The notes under the pieces were generated by a model, which saw only the letters and a list, made by a program, of their open reading frames with translations, was not told the DNA's origin and did not search any database. Of a DNA stretch of 64,000 nucleotides, positions 50,645-59,587 are shown piece after piece. The position numbers and the translations under genes were made by a program. The stretch spans positions 620,001-684,000 of the forward strand of contig NZ_RJAC01000002.1 of NCBI RefSeq assembly GCF_003999975.1. Reading direction: 5' to 3'. Within the stretch, counting starts at the first letter, position 1; the number at the start of each line of letters is the position of its first letter. The DNA is from Actinoplanes solisilvae. Its GTDB lineage: Bacteria; Actinomycetota; Actinomycetes; Mycobacteriales; Micromonosporaceae.

Positions 50645-51946
50645 TCAGCGCCAACCGACGTCGATGCGATCGCCGCGTTCGTCGAAGAAGTGGAGCGCGT
50701 CCATCCGCACGGCGACCGAGAGCGGGTGCCCCGACGTGACCGGCGGATAGGGCGCGAGCCGCACCCCCAGCTCGGCCGGGCGCCGGTGGTGGCGCCCCGG
50801 GTCGTTCAGCACGCTCTGCCGCTCGGGCCGGCGGTGCTGGGCGACCGAGCCGTTCGACCGGCCGGTGAGCCGTTGGAGGGCCCCGCCGATCCGCTTGAAC
50901 GCTCCGTTCGTGGGCGTCACCTCGCTGCGCTCCCGGCCGCCCATCTCGTCGATGACGATCGCCGTGGCGCCGATGTCGAGGAACGCCAGCGACTCGTGCC
51001 CGTGGTGCTCGAGATGGCGGATGCGGCCGCGCAGCACGTCGCCCGGCACGTCCGGGGCGACCGGGGTGAGCGCCTCGGCTCGCATGCCGACGACGATCCG
51101 CTCGCCGTGATAGTGCGACACCGCCCGCGCCCGCAGGTCGTTCCACGGCAGGTAGAGCGCCTGCTCGCCGAAGTTCAGCTCGATGTAGCGCTCGAGGTGC
51201 ACGAAGACGGAGGCCTCGAGGAGGTTCATCCGCGGCGCACCGAGGAACGCCGCCACATAGAGGGTCGCCGGCCGCCCGTACACCTCGGTGGGGGTGCCGA
51301 CGTCCTGAAGCACGCCCTTGCGCATGATCGCGACCCGGTCGGCCATGGTGAGCGCCTCGGCCTGGTCATGGGTCACGTACATGGTGGTGACGCCGAGCTC
51401 GCGGGTCAGACTGGTGATCTCGGTGCGCAGCTCGGCCCGCAACCCGCTGTCCAGGTTGGAGAGCGGCTCGTCCATCAGGAACAGGCCCGGCCGCCGCACG
51501 ATGGCCCGGCCCATCGCGACCCGCTGCCGCTGGCCGCCGGAGAGCTGGCTCGGCTTGCGGCGCAGCACGTCGCCGATGCCCAGAGCGGAGGCCACGTCGC
51601 CGATCCGCTCCCCGCGCGGGACGGGCTCGATGCCCGAGAGCTTGAGCGGGAAGCCGATGTTGTCGCCGACCGTCATGTGCGGATAGAGCGCGAAATCCTG
51701 GAACACCATGGCGATGCTGCGGTCGCGAGGGGCCAGCTCGAGAACCGGGTCGCCGTTGAGCAGGATGTCGCCCTCGGACGGGTCCTCCAGGCCGGCGATC
51801 ATCCGCAGGACCGTGGACTTGCCGCAGCCGGACGGGCCGAGCAGCACCAGGAACTCGCCGTCGTCCACGTCCAGGTTGACGTGGTCGACGGCGATCGTGC
51901 CGTCGGGCCACACCTTGGTGACGTCCTTGAGCGAGACGGTCGACAC
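50645..51946 (-). CDS. Sugar ABC importer ATPase (MsmK/UgpC type)
   Basis: The 433-residue protein has Walker A G-P-S-G-C-G-K-S-T (37-45), L-S-G-G-Q (135-139), F-L-M-D-E-P-L-S-N-L-D and the regulatory TOBE region after about 235. The last 70-80 residues are unusual for the family. It shows no permease or binding-protein gene beside it. MsmK-like ATPases can serve several sugar importers. A role with the GH65 phosphorylase is possible but inferred. Confidence 0.9.
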   Translation of the reverse strand: MSTVSLKDVTKVWPDGTIAVDHVNLDVDDGEFLVLLGPSGCGKSTVLRMIAGLEDPSEGDILLNGDPVLELAPRDRSIAMVFQDFALYPHMTVGDNIGFPLKLSGIEPVPRGERIGDVASALGIGDVLRRKPSQLSGGQRQRVAMGRAIVRRPGLFLMDEPLSNLDSGLRAELRTEITSLTRELGVTTMYVTHDQAEALTMADRVAIMRKGVLQDVGTPTEVYGRPATLYVAAFLGAPRMNLLEASVFVHLERYIELNFGEQALYLPWNDLRARAVSHYHGERIVVGMRAEALTPVAPDVPGDVLRGRIRHLEHHGHESLAFLDIGATAIVIDEMGGRERSEVTPTNGAFKRIGGALQRLTGRSNGSVAQHRRPERQSVLNDPGRHHRRPAELGVRLAPYPPVTSGHPLSVAVRMDALHFFDERGDRIDVGWR

Positions 51947-52081
51947 CGCCTACCTCCCCTGCCGGGCAACCTCAATGTGATCCCGGTCGCATTACGGCCA
52001 GGCAATCGGCCCTAATTTGACGAGGAGTATCGATGTCACACCATCGGGTGAACGTGCCATTTGCGCTGTGTGACCGAGTAG

Positions 52082-54250
52082 TTACGGATTACCGTCCAAG
52101 AAGACCCGGCGTACGACCCTCTCCGCGGCACGACCGTCGTCGAGCGCGCAGAAACGCGCCCGGAACGCCGCGCGGGCCGCCGTCGACGCTCCATCCGCGT
52201 AACCGCCGTCGCTGAACAGCCCGACCAGGGTCGCGTAATCGGTGGCCACCGCACCCGGCGGCTCGGCGAGCAGGTCGAAGTAGGTCCCACGGATGTCGCG
52301 GTAGACCGGCCAGTCCGGCGCGAAGATCACGATCGGCCGGTCGAGCACCGCGAAGTCGAACATCGCCGACGAGTAGTCGGTGAGCAGCACGTCGGCGGCC
52401 AGGTAGAGATCCTCGACCACCGGGTGACCGGAGACGTCGACGACCCGTCCGTCGGCTATCGGCGCCGGGGTCGCGGCGTCGGCCGGAACCGCGAAGTAGT
52501 GATCGCGGACCAGCAGCACCGTGTCGGGCCCGAGGGCGCCGGCCAGCCGCTCGGCGTCGAGCACGTGGCGCCCGGCGGGCAGCCACTCCCGATGGGTCGG
52601 CACATAGAGCACGACCCGCCGGCCGGGCGGCAGACCCAGGCGCTCACGGGCGGCGGCGCTGTCGGCGGCCGACGCGACGGCCAGCCGGTCGTTGCGCGGG
52701 TAGCCCACCTCAAGCGTCTCGTACGAGCACGGGTAGGCCGAGGCCCACGCGACCGTCGTGTGCGCGTTGGCCGTGACGCTGAAGTTCCAGCGGTCGGCCC
52801 GGCGCATCTGGCCCTTGAAGTCGGCGTCGCGCACGGCCGCGGGGTGGTCCACCTGGTCGGCGCCCATCTTCTTCAGCGGGGTGCCGTGGTGGGTCATGAC
52901 GTGTGTGGTGCCGCGCCGCTTGACCATCCGATTGGGCCAGTTGACGTTGTTCACCAGGAACCGGGCGCGCGCGAGGGCCCGGTAATAGGCGAACGAGCCC
53001 GCCACCACATGATCGGTGCCCGGCGGCAGCGCGCCGGCCCGGGCCGCGTTCACGACCCAGACGTGGCGCACATGCGGGGCCATCTCGGCGGCCTTCGCCG
53101 CGATCGCGGCCGGGTTGCAGCTCACGCCGCGGTACCAGTAAGCGGCGTAGAGCGCGAGCGACCGGTCGACCGGCAGGCGCAGCTGCGCCCGGTAGTAGAG
53201 ATGAGCGGCCGCCTGCCGGGCCCGGCGCAGCACCGCCTTGCCGGTCTTGCGTACCGACCGCTTGGTCTTGCGCACGTTGCGCTGGGCGAAATCGAACAGG
53301 CGCATCCACCGGTACGAGCCACGCGCGATCGACCGGTAGCGCACGCCCTCGGCACCGGCCGGCATCGGGTAGCCGCCGGACGGAAGGTACTGCTTGTACA
53401 TCTCGGTCATGCGCCGGAAGAACCGGGCCCGTGACTTGCGCGGCACCCGGGTGTCGTGGCGCAGCACCCGCAGGAAGTGCCAGATCATGCGGCGGAAGAG
53501 CAGCCCGCGGACCTCGTCGTTGGGCGTCGCGTACTTGGCCGCGAGCGCGAGGGCGTGCTCCCAGTGGTCGAAGACCTCGAAGTGACGGTCACCGACCGTA
53601 CGGGTGATCGCGCCCGTACGGCGCTGCCGGTAGTGCACGCAGGTGCGCGGCAGGGTGCTGATCCGCGGGGCGGCGAGCAGCACGGGGAAGGTGAACGACA
53701 CGTCCTCGTACCACCCGGATTCGAAGACGAACCCGAGGCGCTGCAGAAAATCGCGCCGGACGATCTTGTTCCAGGCCACGTGCAGGACGTTGAGGACGCG
53801 CGGCCACTCCTCGACCGAGAAGACGTCAGGCGCGTCGGCGAACACCTTGCGGGCCGAGCCGGGCTGCACCGGGCCGTCCCAGTGCACCCGGTCCCAGCCG
53901 ACGATCAGCACGTCGGCGTCGGTCGCCCGCAGCCGCTCGGCCACGGCGGCCAGCGAACCGTCGGACAGCCAGTCGTCGGAGTCGACGAACCACACGTACT
54001 CGCCGGTGGCGTGCTCAAGACCGAGGTTGCGGGCACGGCCCAGCCCCAGGTTCTCGGGGGCGGTCACCACCCGTACGCGGGGGTCGCGGGCGGCGTATTC
54101 GGCCAGGATCTCACCGCTGTGGTCGGGCGACCGGTCGTCGACCGCGACGACCTCGAAGTCGGTGAACGACTGGCTCAGCAGCGAGTCGAGGCACTGCCGG
54201 AGGTAGCCCTCTACCTTGTAGACGGGCAGGACGATGCTGAGGAGCTTCAC
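52082..54250 (-). CDS. GT2 - TagF-like glycerophosphotransferase fusion
   Basis: The 722-residue protein begins with a GT2 glycosyltransferase (about 1-250): I-V-L-P-V-Y-K-V-E and the D-S-D-D motif (90-93). It continues through a basic linker into a CDP-glycerol glycerophosphotransferase-like domain (about 360-722) with T-H-H-G-T-P-L-K-K-M-G and L-L-T-D-Y-S-S-A-M-F-D-F. This pairing makes teichoic acid-like polymers. The GTG at 54250 overlaps the next gene's stop (GTGA). The frame to 54961 belongs to antisense reading. Confidence 0.87.
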   Translation of the reverse strand: MKLLSIVLPVYKVEGYLRQCLDSLLSQSFTDFEVVAVDDRSPDHSGEILAEYAARDPRVRVVTAPENLGLGRARNLGLEHATGEYVWFVDSDDWLSDGSLAAVAERLRATDADVLIVGWDRVHWDGPVQPGSARKVFADAPDVFSVEEWPRVLNVLHVAWNKIVRRDFLQRLGFVFESGWYEDVSFTFPVLLAAPRISTLPRTCVHYRQRRTGAITRTVGDRHFEVFDHWEHALALAAKYATPNDEVRGLLFRRMIWHFLRVLRHDTRVPRKSRARFFRRMTEMYKQYLPSGGYPMPAGAEGVRYRSIARGSYRWMRLFDFAQRNVRKTKRSVRKTGKAVLRRARQAAAHLYYRAQLRLPVDRSLALYAAYWYRGVSCNPAAIAAKAAEMAPHVRHVWVVNAARAGALPPGTDHVVAGSFAYYRALARARFLVNNVNWPNRMVKRRGTTHVMTHHGTPLKKMGADQVDHPAAVRDADFKGQMRRADRWNFSVTANAHTTVAWASAYPCSYETLEVGYPRNDRLAVASAADSAAARERLGLPPGRRVVLYVPTHREWLPAGRHVLDAERLAGALGPDTVLLVRDHYFAVPADAATPAPIADGRVVDVSGHPVVEDLYLAADVLLTDYSSAMFDFAVLDRPIVIFAPDWPVYRDIRGTYFDLLAEPPGAVATDYATLVGLFSDGGYADGASTAARAAFRARFCALDDGRAAERVVRRVFLDGNP

Positions 54251-56097
54251 GGGCGGGTGCCACCTGTCCGCCAGTCGGCGATCGCGTTGATCAGGAAGGT
54301 GCCGCCGACGAGGACGGCCAGAACCACCATGCCGGCGGTCGGAACACCGGCCAGCGCGGCCGCGGCCAGCAGCACCACGCGGCCGTCCCAGCCGAGCGGG
54401 TCCCCGGTCGCCCGGCCGGCCGGAGCGCCCTTCTCCATGCGCGCCACCAGGTCGTAGTGGTGCAGGGTCAGCATGAAGACGAGCAGGAAGACCACCGGCG
54501 TCGGGGCCGGACCGGAGAGGCCGACGGCCGCCACGAACAGGTACTCGGCAGCGCGCAGGAAGGCCGGGATCAGCCAGTCGAGCGGGCCGCCGTGCCGCGA
54601 CCGGGCGGGCAGCCCCGCACCGAGAACGATCAGGGCCACGACCGCGAGCAAGATCTTCGCGGGCGGCTCGGCCCAGCCGGCGAGCAGGGCGACCACCAGG
54701 GCCAGCGCGGCGACCGCGGCGAGAGCGGCGAAGGCGAGCGGCGCCGGCAGCTTGGCCCGGCTCAGCACCCGGCGCACCAGCAGGCCGTCGTCGCGGAAGC
54801 GCGAGGTGTCCACCGTGTCGAGCACGCCGACGCGCATGCTCAGCGCCCGCAGCGAGCGCAGGGCCAGCGTGTAGGCGAACGCGACGAGCCCGCAGATGAC
54901 CGTGCCGGCCAGCGCGATCCGCCCGTTGGTGAAGATCGCCAGCACGGAGAGCAGCGCCCACCGCTCACCGATCGGGAAGACCACGATCCGCTTCAACCAG
55001 TACGCCACCGAGCCCGTGTCGCCCTGCACGCGGGTCGAGGCGGCGCTCAGCCGGGCGCCGACCCCACCCGCGGCCTGCGGACGGGGACGGGAGGCGGCCT
55101 CGTCGTGCAGCGCGCCGTACCAGGCGTCGGTCATGTGCCGCACGGTCTGCAACACGATCGCGGTGATGGCCAGAGGCCAGGCGTACGGCAACCCGATGCG
55201 CTCGGCCCCCGCGGCGAGCCCGGCATAGGCCGCGTACTCCTTCGCGCGGTCGGCCATCGTGTCGAGCCAGCCGCCGAACGCGCCGAACCGCCGCGTGTAG
55301 CGGGCGAGCTGACCGTCGACGCAGTCGAGCACGAAGCCCAGGTAGAGCAGGATGCCGCCGGCGATCATGGCGGGCCGGGACGCCTGCCAGAACGCGAGCG
55401 CGGCCGCCACGGCGAACAGCACCGAGATCGCGGTGACGCCGCTCGGGGTCAGGCGCAGCCGGGCGGAGGCCTTGGTGACGATCGGCGACCAGGTGCTGAC
55501 GGCGTAGGTCGTGAAGAAGTCGTCCTTCTCCTTGACGGCCATGCGCAGCCGGGCCCGGTCTTCGTCGACGGCGGCGACCTCGGCGCGGGCCCGGCCCAGC
55601 TCGGCGGCGTCGTGCACCAGCTCGGCCCGCAACAGCCGCAGCGGGGTGGCGACCGGCACCAGACCGGCCTCGAGCAGCGCGGCGAACACGTCGGGGCGGT
55701 CGGCGACCTTGGCCAGCACCGGCAGGTCGGCGGGGGCGACGCAGATCGCGCCGCCGTAGCGCACGGTGCCGGGTCCGTCGGTCGCGGGCAGCACCTTGCC
55801 GCGGTCGTCGCTCAGATCACCGGCCGGGTCGGGGACGACCAGGGCGGTGGTGCGGCCGGCGGGCTCGGTCGCCAGCATCCAGAGCAGGCTGGGATGGGCG
55901 ACCAGGTTGTCGGCGACGACCAGCACGGGCTCGTGGGACTGCTCGGCGCGCTCGACGACGTGGCGCAGGCCGGCCGGGCCGCGTTCGACCTCGGTCGCGC
56001 CGGCCGCCCGCAGCGCGGCGGTGAGCTCCTCGGCGAGAGGGGCTGCGTCGGCGGGCTCGAGGGTATTGCCGGTGCTGGTCAGAACGGCCAGCGTCAC
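54247..56097 (-). CDS. CDP-alcohol phosphotransferase with N-terminal domain
   Basis: The 616-residue protein has a soluble N-terminal half (about 1-190) that resembles a degenerate nucleotidyltransferase. A CDP-alcohol phosphotransferase core follows, with the complete D258-x2-D261-G-x2-A-R-x8-G-x3-D279-x3-D283 motif. Several further helices run to a C-terminal membrane region resembling the actinobacterial DUF5941 type. These enzymes join an alcohol phosphate to a lipid-linked or nucleotide donor. It lies upstream of the TagF fusion with a 4-bp overlap. The GTG at 56097 lacks a strong Shine-Dalgarno. Confidence 0.82.
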   Translation of the reverse strand: MTLAVLTSTGNTLEPADAAPLAEELTAALRAAGATEVERGPAGLRHVVERAEQSHEPVLVVADNLVAHPSLLWMLATEPAGRTTALVVPDPAGDLSDDRGKVLPATDGPGTVRYGGAICVAPADLPVLAKVADRPDVFAALLEAGLVPVATPLRLLRAELVHDAAELGRARAEVAAVDEDRARLRMAVKEKDDFFTTYAVSTWSPIVTKASARLRLTPSGVTAISVLFAVAAALAFWQASRPAMIAGGILLYLGFVLDCVDGQLARYTRRFGAFGGWLDTMADRAKEYAAYAGLAAGAERIGLPYAWPLAITAIVLQTVRHMTDAWYGALHDEAASRPRPQAAGGVGARLSAASTRVQGDTGSVAYWLKRIVVFPIGERWALLSVLAIFTNGRIALAGTVICGLVAFAYTLALRSLRALSMRVGVLDTVDTSRFRDDGLLVRRVLSRAKLPAPLAFAALAAVAALALVVALLAGWAEPPAKILLAVVALIVLGAGLPARSRHGGPLDWLIPAFLRAAEYLFVAAVGLSGPAPTPVVFLLVFMLTLHHYDLVARMEKGAPAGRATGDPLGWDGRVVLLAAAALAGVPTAGMVVLAVLVGGTFLINAIADWRTGGTRP

Positions 56098-56325
56098 CGG
56101 AGAGTCACCGGCTGCCTCCTAGGGCGCGAGTGGCGTTGCCGGGCGGGTCTGCTCCGGGGCCGAAAACGGGACCCAGGTTAACAGCGAATGGCTTAGGGGT
56201 ACGGGTCACCCTTACGGGAGCCGAGCCGCCCATCTCCACCTACGGACCGAGGGCAGACGGTCACCCTGTGCATACCGTCGAAGAGGAACCGGCGAAACCG
56301 CCGGAACCTTCAATGAAGGAGTGAC

Positions 56326-56514
56326 GTGACCTTGACTCGCCGACTCGCTCGCCCCCGGGACGACCGCTGGATCGCCGGTGTCTGCTCCGGCCTGGCCCGC
56401 CGCTTCGGCGTCTCCCCCGGCATCATGCGACTGATCTTCGTCGTCTCCTGCCTGCTGCCCGGCCCGCAGTTCGTGCTCTACCTGATTCTCTGGGCCCTGC
56501 TCCCCAACGAGTAA
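56326..56514 (+). CDS. PspC domain protein
   Basis: The 62-residue protein is a single PspC domain: W-I-A-G-V-C-S-G-L-A-R-R-F-G and a membrane helix L-I-F-V-V-S-C-L-L-P. It probably relates to envelope stress. The GTG start follows AAGGAG. It is a monocistronic unit between the glycan genes and the DUF4230 gene. Confidence 0.85.
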   Translation: MTLTRRLARPRDDRWIAGVCSGLARRFGVSPGIMRLIFVVSCLLPGPQFVLYLILWALLPNE

Positions 56515-56527
56515 CCGGCAGTTGACC

Positions 56528-56570
56528 ACCGGGCGCTGCCGGCCCCGCCCCGCGGCCGACGGCGCCCGGT
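56528..56570. terminator. Hairpin between convergent PspC and DUF4230 genes
   Basis: ACCGGGCGC at 56528-56536 pairs with GCGCCCGGT at 56562-56570, with a GC-rich loop that can partly pair. It sits between the two convergent stops and could stop both. Confidence 0.45.
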
Positions 56571-56573
56571 TCC

Positions 56574-57344
56574 TTACGGCTGGTCGAAGGTGACCGTGAC
56601 CGTGCTGTAGCCGAGGCGCGTGAACAGGCTCTGCAGCATGCGCTCGGTGTTCTGCCGGGCCCGCTCGTCGAGCCCGCTGGCCCGGGCCGCCTCGGTGATG
56701 CGCTGCTGGGCCAGGGCGTAGACCTGCTGCTGCTTGCCAGGGTCGCTGCGGAAGGCGTCGCCGATGCGGTTGAACAGGCCGCGCTCCTCGGCCACGACGT
56801 AGCTCTTCTGCATGTCGAGCGCCGCGTTCGACTGCTGCGGCGGCGGCAGCGTGATCGTCACGGTCATCGCTTCGTTGTCGACCTTGACCGCGTTGTCGGC
56901 CAGGCCGCCGAACTCGACGTATTGCTCGACCGTGCCCGAGCCGACGAACAGCGTGCGCCGGTTGACCAGGAAGTCGGGGATGTTCTCCTTGCTTTCCTGC
57001 AGGTCGACGATGACCTGGAAGGTGCCGTCGGCCGCGACGTAGCGGCTGAGGTCGCGCATCGACTGCAGCAGCACCGGCTGGCTGCGGTCGGTCGTCTTGT
57101 CGGCGAACGGGTTGTCGAAGCTCGGCAGCACGTTTACCGCGCGCAGGCCGAGACACGTCGCGACCAGCAGCGCGAAGACGAAGAAGGTGAAGATCAGCAG
57201 ACGGGCGAAGCCGCTGCCGCGAGGCTTCTCCGGAGTCGCCGGGGCAGCCGGCGGCTCGTTCGACACGGCCGGGTATTCGCTCGTCGGGTCTTCGACGGCG
57301 GCAGGGAGCGCGGGTGCCGGAGTGGCGTCCGGTGACTTGGCCAT
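56574..57344 (-). CDS. DUF4230 family membrane-anchored protein
   Basis: The 256-residue protein has a Pro-rich cytoplasmic start, one membrane helix (about 46-68: L-L-I-F-T-F-F-V-F-A-L-L-V) and an extracytoplasmic domain of DUF4230 type (about 90-256). That domain's P-V-L-L-Q-S-M-R-D-L and F-V-G-S-G-T-V blocks are recognisable. The molecular role is unknown. The ATG start is normal. Confidence 0.78.
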   Translation of the reverse strand: MAKSPDATPAPALPAAVEDPTSEYPAVSNEPPAAPATPEKPRGSGFARLLIFTFFVFALLVATCLGLRAVNVLPSFDNPFADKTTDRSQPVLLQSMRDLSRYVAADGTFQVIVDLQESKENIPDFLVNRRTLFVGSGTVEQYVEFGGLADNAVKVDNEAMTVTITLPPPQQSNAALDMQKSYVVAEERGLFNRIGDAFRSDPGKQQQVYALAQQRITEAARASGLDERARQNTERMLQSLFTRLGYSTVTVTFDQP

Positions 57345-57386
57345 GACATCAAGGTACGAGGGGGGTACGACAATTGCAGCGCCGGC

Positions 57387-58553
57387 TCAGGCGAAAGCGT
57401 TGAGTCCGGTCAGCTTCTGGCCGATGACCAGCTGATGGATCTCGGAAGTGCCCTCGTAGGTGAGCACACTCTCCAAATTGTTCGCATGGCGCATAACGGG
57501 ATATTCCCCACTGATCCCGTTGCCGCCGAGAATCGTGCGGCACTGCCGCGCGATCGCGATCGCCTCGCGCACGTTGTTGAGCTTGCCCACGCTGACCTGC
57601 TCGGGCCGCAGGTGCCCGGCCGACTCGCGCAGCCGCCCCAGGTGCAGCGCCAGCAGGAAGCCCTTCTGCAGCTCGAGCGTCATGTCGGCCAGCTTGGCCT
57701 GGGTGAGCTGGAACCCGGCGATCGGCCGGCCGAACTGCGATCGGGTGCCCGCATAGTCGAGCGCGACCTCGAGGCAGTCCCGGGCCGCACCCATCGAGCC
57801 CCAGATGATGCCGAACCGGGCCTCGGTCAGGCACGACAGCGGCGCCTTGAGCCCCCGCGCCTCAGGCAGCCGAGCACTGTCCGGAAGCCGGACGCCATCG
57901 AGGTTGATCTCGCCCGTGCTCGACGCGCGCAGCGACATCTTGTGCTTGATCTCGCGCGCCGAGAAGCCGGGCGTTTCCGTCGGCACGGCGAAGCCGGCCA
58001 CGCCCTCCTCGGTGCGGGCCCAGATCACCGCCACGTCGGCCAGCGGCGCGTTCGTGATCCACATCTTGCCGCCGTCGAGCACCCAGTCGGCGCCGTCGCG
58101 GCGGGCACGGGTGGCCATGTTGGCCGGGTCGGAACCGTGGTCGGGCTCGGTCAGGCCGAAGCAGCCGATCAGCTCGCCGGCCGCCATGCCCGGCAGCCAA
58201 CGTTGTTTCTGCTCCTCGGAGCCGAAGCGCCAGATCGCGTACATGGCGAGCGAGCCCTGCACGCTGACCAGCGAACGCACACCGGAGTCGGCCGCCTCGA
58301 GCTCCATGCAGGCCAGGCCGTAGGAGACCGCGGACGCCCCGGCGCAGCCGTAACCGGTCAGGTGCATGCCGAGCAGGCCCAGCTTGCCGAACTCGAGGGC
58401 CAGCTCGCGCACCGGCACGTGGCCCGACTCGTACCACTCGGCCACGTGGGGGCGGACGCGGTCGTCGGCCACCCGGCGGACGAGAGCGCGGATGTCGCGC
58501 TCCTCGTCGGACAGCAACGTATCGACGTCGAGGAGATCCAGCGGAGCTGCCAT
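57387..58553 (-). CDS. Acyl-CoA dehydrogenase (glutaryl-CoA dehydrogenase-like)
   Basis: The protein of 388 residues is an FAD acyl-CoA dehydrogenase. It keeps G-C-F-G-L-T-E-P-D-H-G-S and W-I-T-N-A, and the catalytic glutamate lies in T-Y-E-G-T-S-E-I-H. Length and motifs fit the glutaryl-CoA branch, which dehydrogenates and decarboxylates glutaryl-CoA. I use the ATG at 58553; a TTG at 58562 adds three residues. It stands alone. Exact substrate is inferred. Confidence 0.88.
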   Translation of the reverse strand: MAAPLDLLDVDTLLSDEERDIRALVRRVADDRVRPHVAEWYESGHVPVRELALEFGKLGLLGMHLTGYGCAGASAVSYGLACMELEAADSGVRSLVSVQGSLAMYAIWRFGSEEQKQRWLPGMAAGELIGCFGLTEPDHGSDPANMATRARRDGADWVLDGGKMWITNAPLADVAVIWARTEEGVAGFAVPTETPGFSAREIKHKMSLRASSTGEINLDGVRLPDSARLPEARGLKAPLSCLTEARFGIIWGSMGAARDCLEVALDYAGTRSQFGRPIAGFQLTQAKLADMTLELQKGFLLALHLGRLRESAGHLRPEQVSVGKLNNVREAIAIARQCRTILGGNGISGEYPVMRHANNLESVLTYEGTSEIHQLVIGQKLTGLNAFA

Positions 58554-58576
58554 GTCAGTCAACTTAACGTGGTGGC

Positions 58577-58873
58577 CTAGCTGTCGACGACCAATACGCG
58601 GGCGTGAATCTGGTTGCGCTGCTGCAGGGCGGCCCGCAGCGCGCGGTGCAGACCGTCCTCGAGGTAGAGGTGGCCCTGATATTCCACGACGTGCGGGAAG
58701 AGGTCGCCGTAGAACGTCGAGTCTTCGGCCAGCAGCTTGTCGAGGGCCAGCTCGCGCTTGGTGGTGATGAGGTCGGCCAGCCGGATGGGCCGCGGCGGGA
58801 TCTCGGCCCAGGCCTTCAGGGTGGTGTGGTGATCGGGATACGGGGCACCGTCCCGGACCGCCTTGAAGATCAC
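58577..58873 (-). CDS. Conserved actinobacterial protein with DG-x-HR motif
   Basis: The 98-residue protein is of a family found widely in actinobacteria, as I recall. It has E-D-S-T-F-Y-G-D-L-F-P-H-V-V-E-Y and L-Y-L-E-D-G-L-H-R-A-L-R. The D-G-x-H-R motif resembles ParB/sulfiredoxin-fold proteins. A strong GGGAGGGGGAG precedes the GTG. Function is unknown. Confidence 0.65.
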   Translation of the reverse strand: MIFKAVRDGAPYPDHHTTLKAWAEIPPRPIRLADLITTKRELALDKLLAEDSTFYGDLFPHVVEYQGHLYLEDGLHRALRAALQQRNQIHARVLVVDS

Positions 58874-58948
58874 CGCTCCCCCTCCCTGTGCCGAACAGCG
58901 CAGAACCGAATCACACCGCAGTCAACCCTCAGCCTAGCCCGGCGTCCG

Positions 58949-59587
58949 TCACGCCGGTGCCGCAGTCCATCGGCCATGATGCACCACGTCGTCCACCGGA
59001 CGGTGCCCCCGCTTGAGTGACGGAGACCTCTTGTCCGGTGCCCGATAGCCGACCGTCAGGGTGCCGATCGGGGTGTATTGCTCCGGCACCCCGAAGGCGT
59101 CCTTGAAGGTCTGCACCGCCGGCACCGGAACGCCGAAGAAGCAGGACGCCAGCTCCTCGTTGACCGCCGACAGGTGCATGAGCAGCGCGGCGAAGCCGGT
59201 GTCGATATCCCAGTAGGGCACCGGCCAGTGCGACTCGCTGCGGTCGGTCCAGCCCTTGTCGGGCTGGGCGTAACGCTCCAGATAGGCCGACTTGTTGGAG
59301 AGGGCCACGATGATCACCGGCGCGGTGCGCATGCGGGTGAGCCAGTCGCCCTTCCACGCCTCGTCGGTCTTGGCGTCGCCCAGGTCGCCGTCGGTGGTCG
59401 AGCTCCAGTAGAGGTCGCGGTCCTTCTGCTCGGTGAGCACGAGGAACCCCCAACCCTGCGAGAAACCGGCGCTGGGGGCCCGCAGACCGTGCCGGACGAT
59501 CTTGTCGATCAGGTCGGGCTCGACCGGACGGTCCGGGTCGTAGCTGCGGATCATCCGCCGGCGACGGACGACCTCCTCGAACTCCAT
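58949..59587 (-). CDS. Nitroreductase family flavoprotein
   Basis: The 212-residue protein has the FMN-binding start R-R-R-R-M-I-R-S-Y, A-P-S-A-G-F-S-Q-G-W and a late G-T-L-T-V-G-Y. It is a NAD(P)H:flavin or nitro-compound reductase. I start at the ATG at 59587, which overlaps the epimerase stop by one base (TGATG), instead of 59605. Confidence 0.85.
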   Translation of the reverse strand: MEFEEVVRRRRMIRSYDPDRPVEPDLIDKIVRHGLRAPSAGFSQGWGFLVLTEQKDRDLYWSSTTDGDLGDAKTDEAWKGDWLTRMRTAPVIIVALSNKSAYLERYAQPDKGWTDRSESHWPVPYWDIDTGFAALLMHLSAVNEELASCFFGVPVPAVQTFKDAFGVPEQYTPIGTLTVGYRAPDKRSPSLKRGHRPVDDVVHHGRWTAAPA

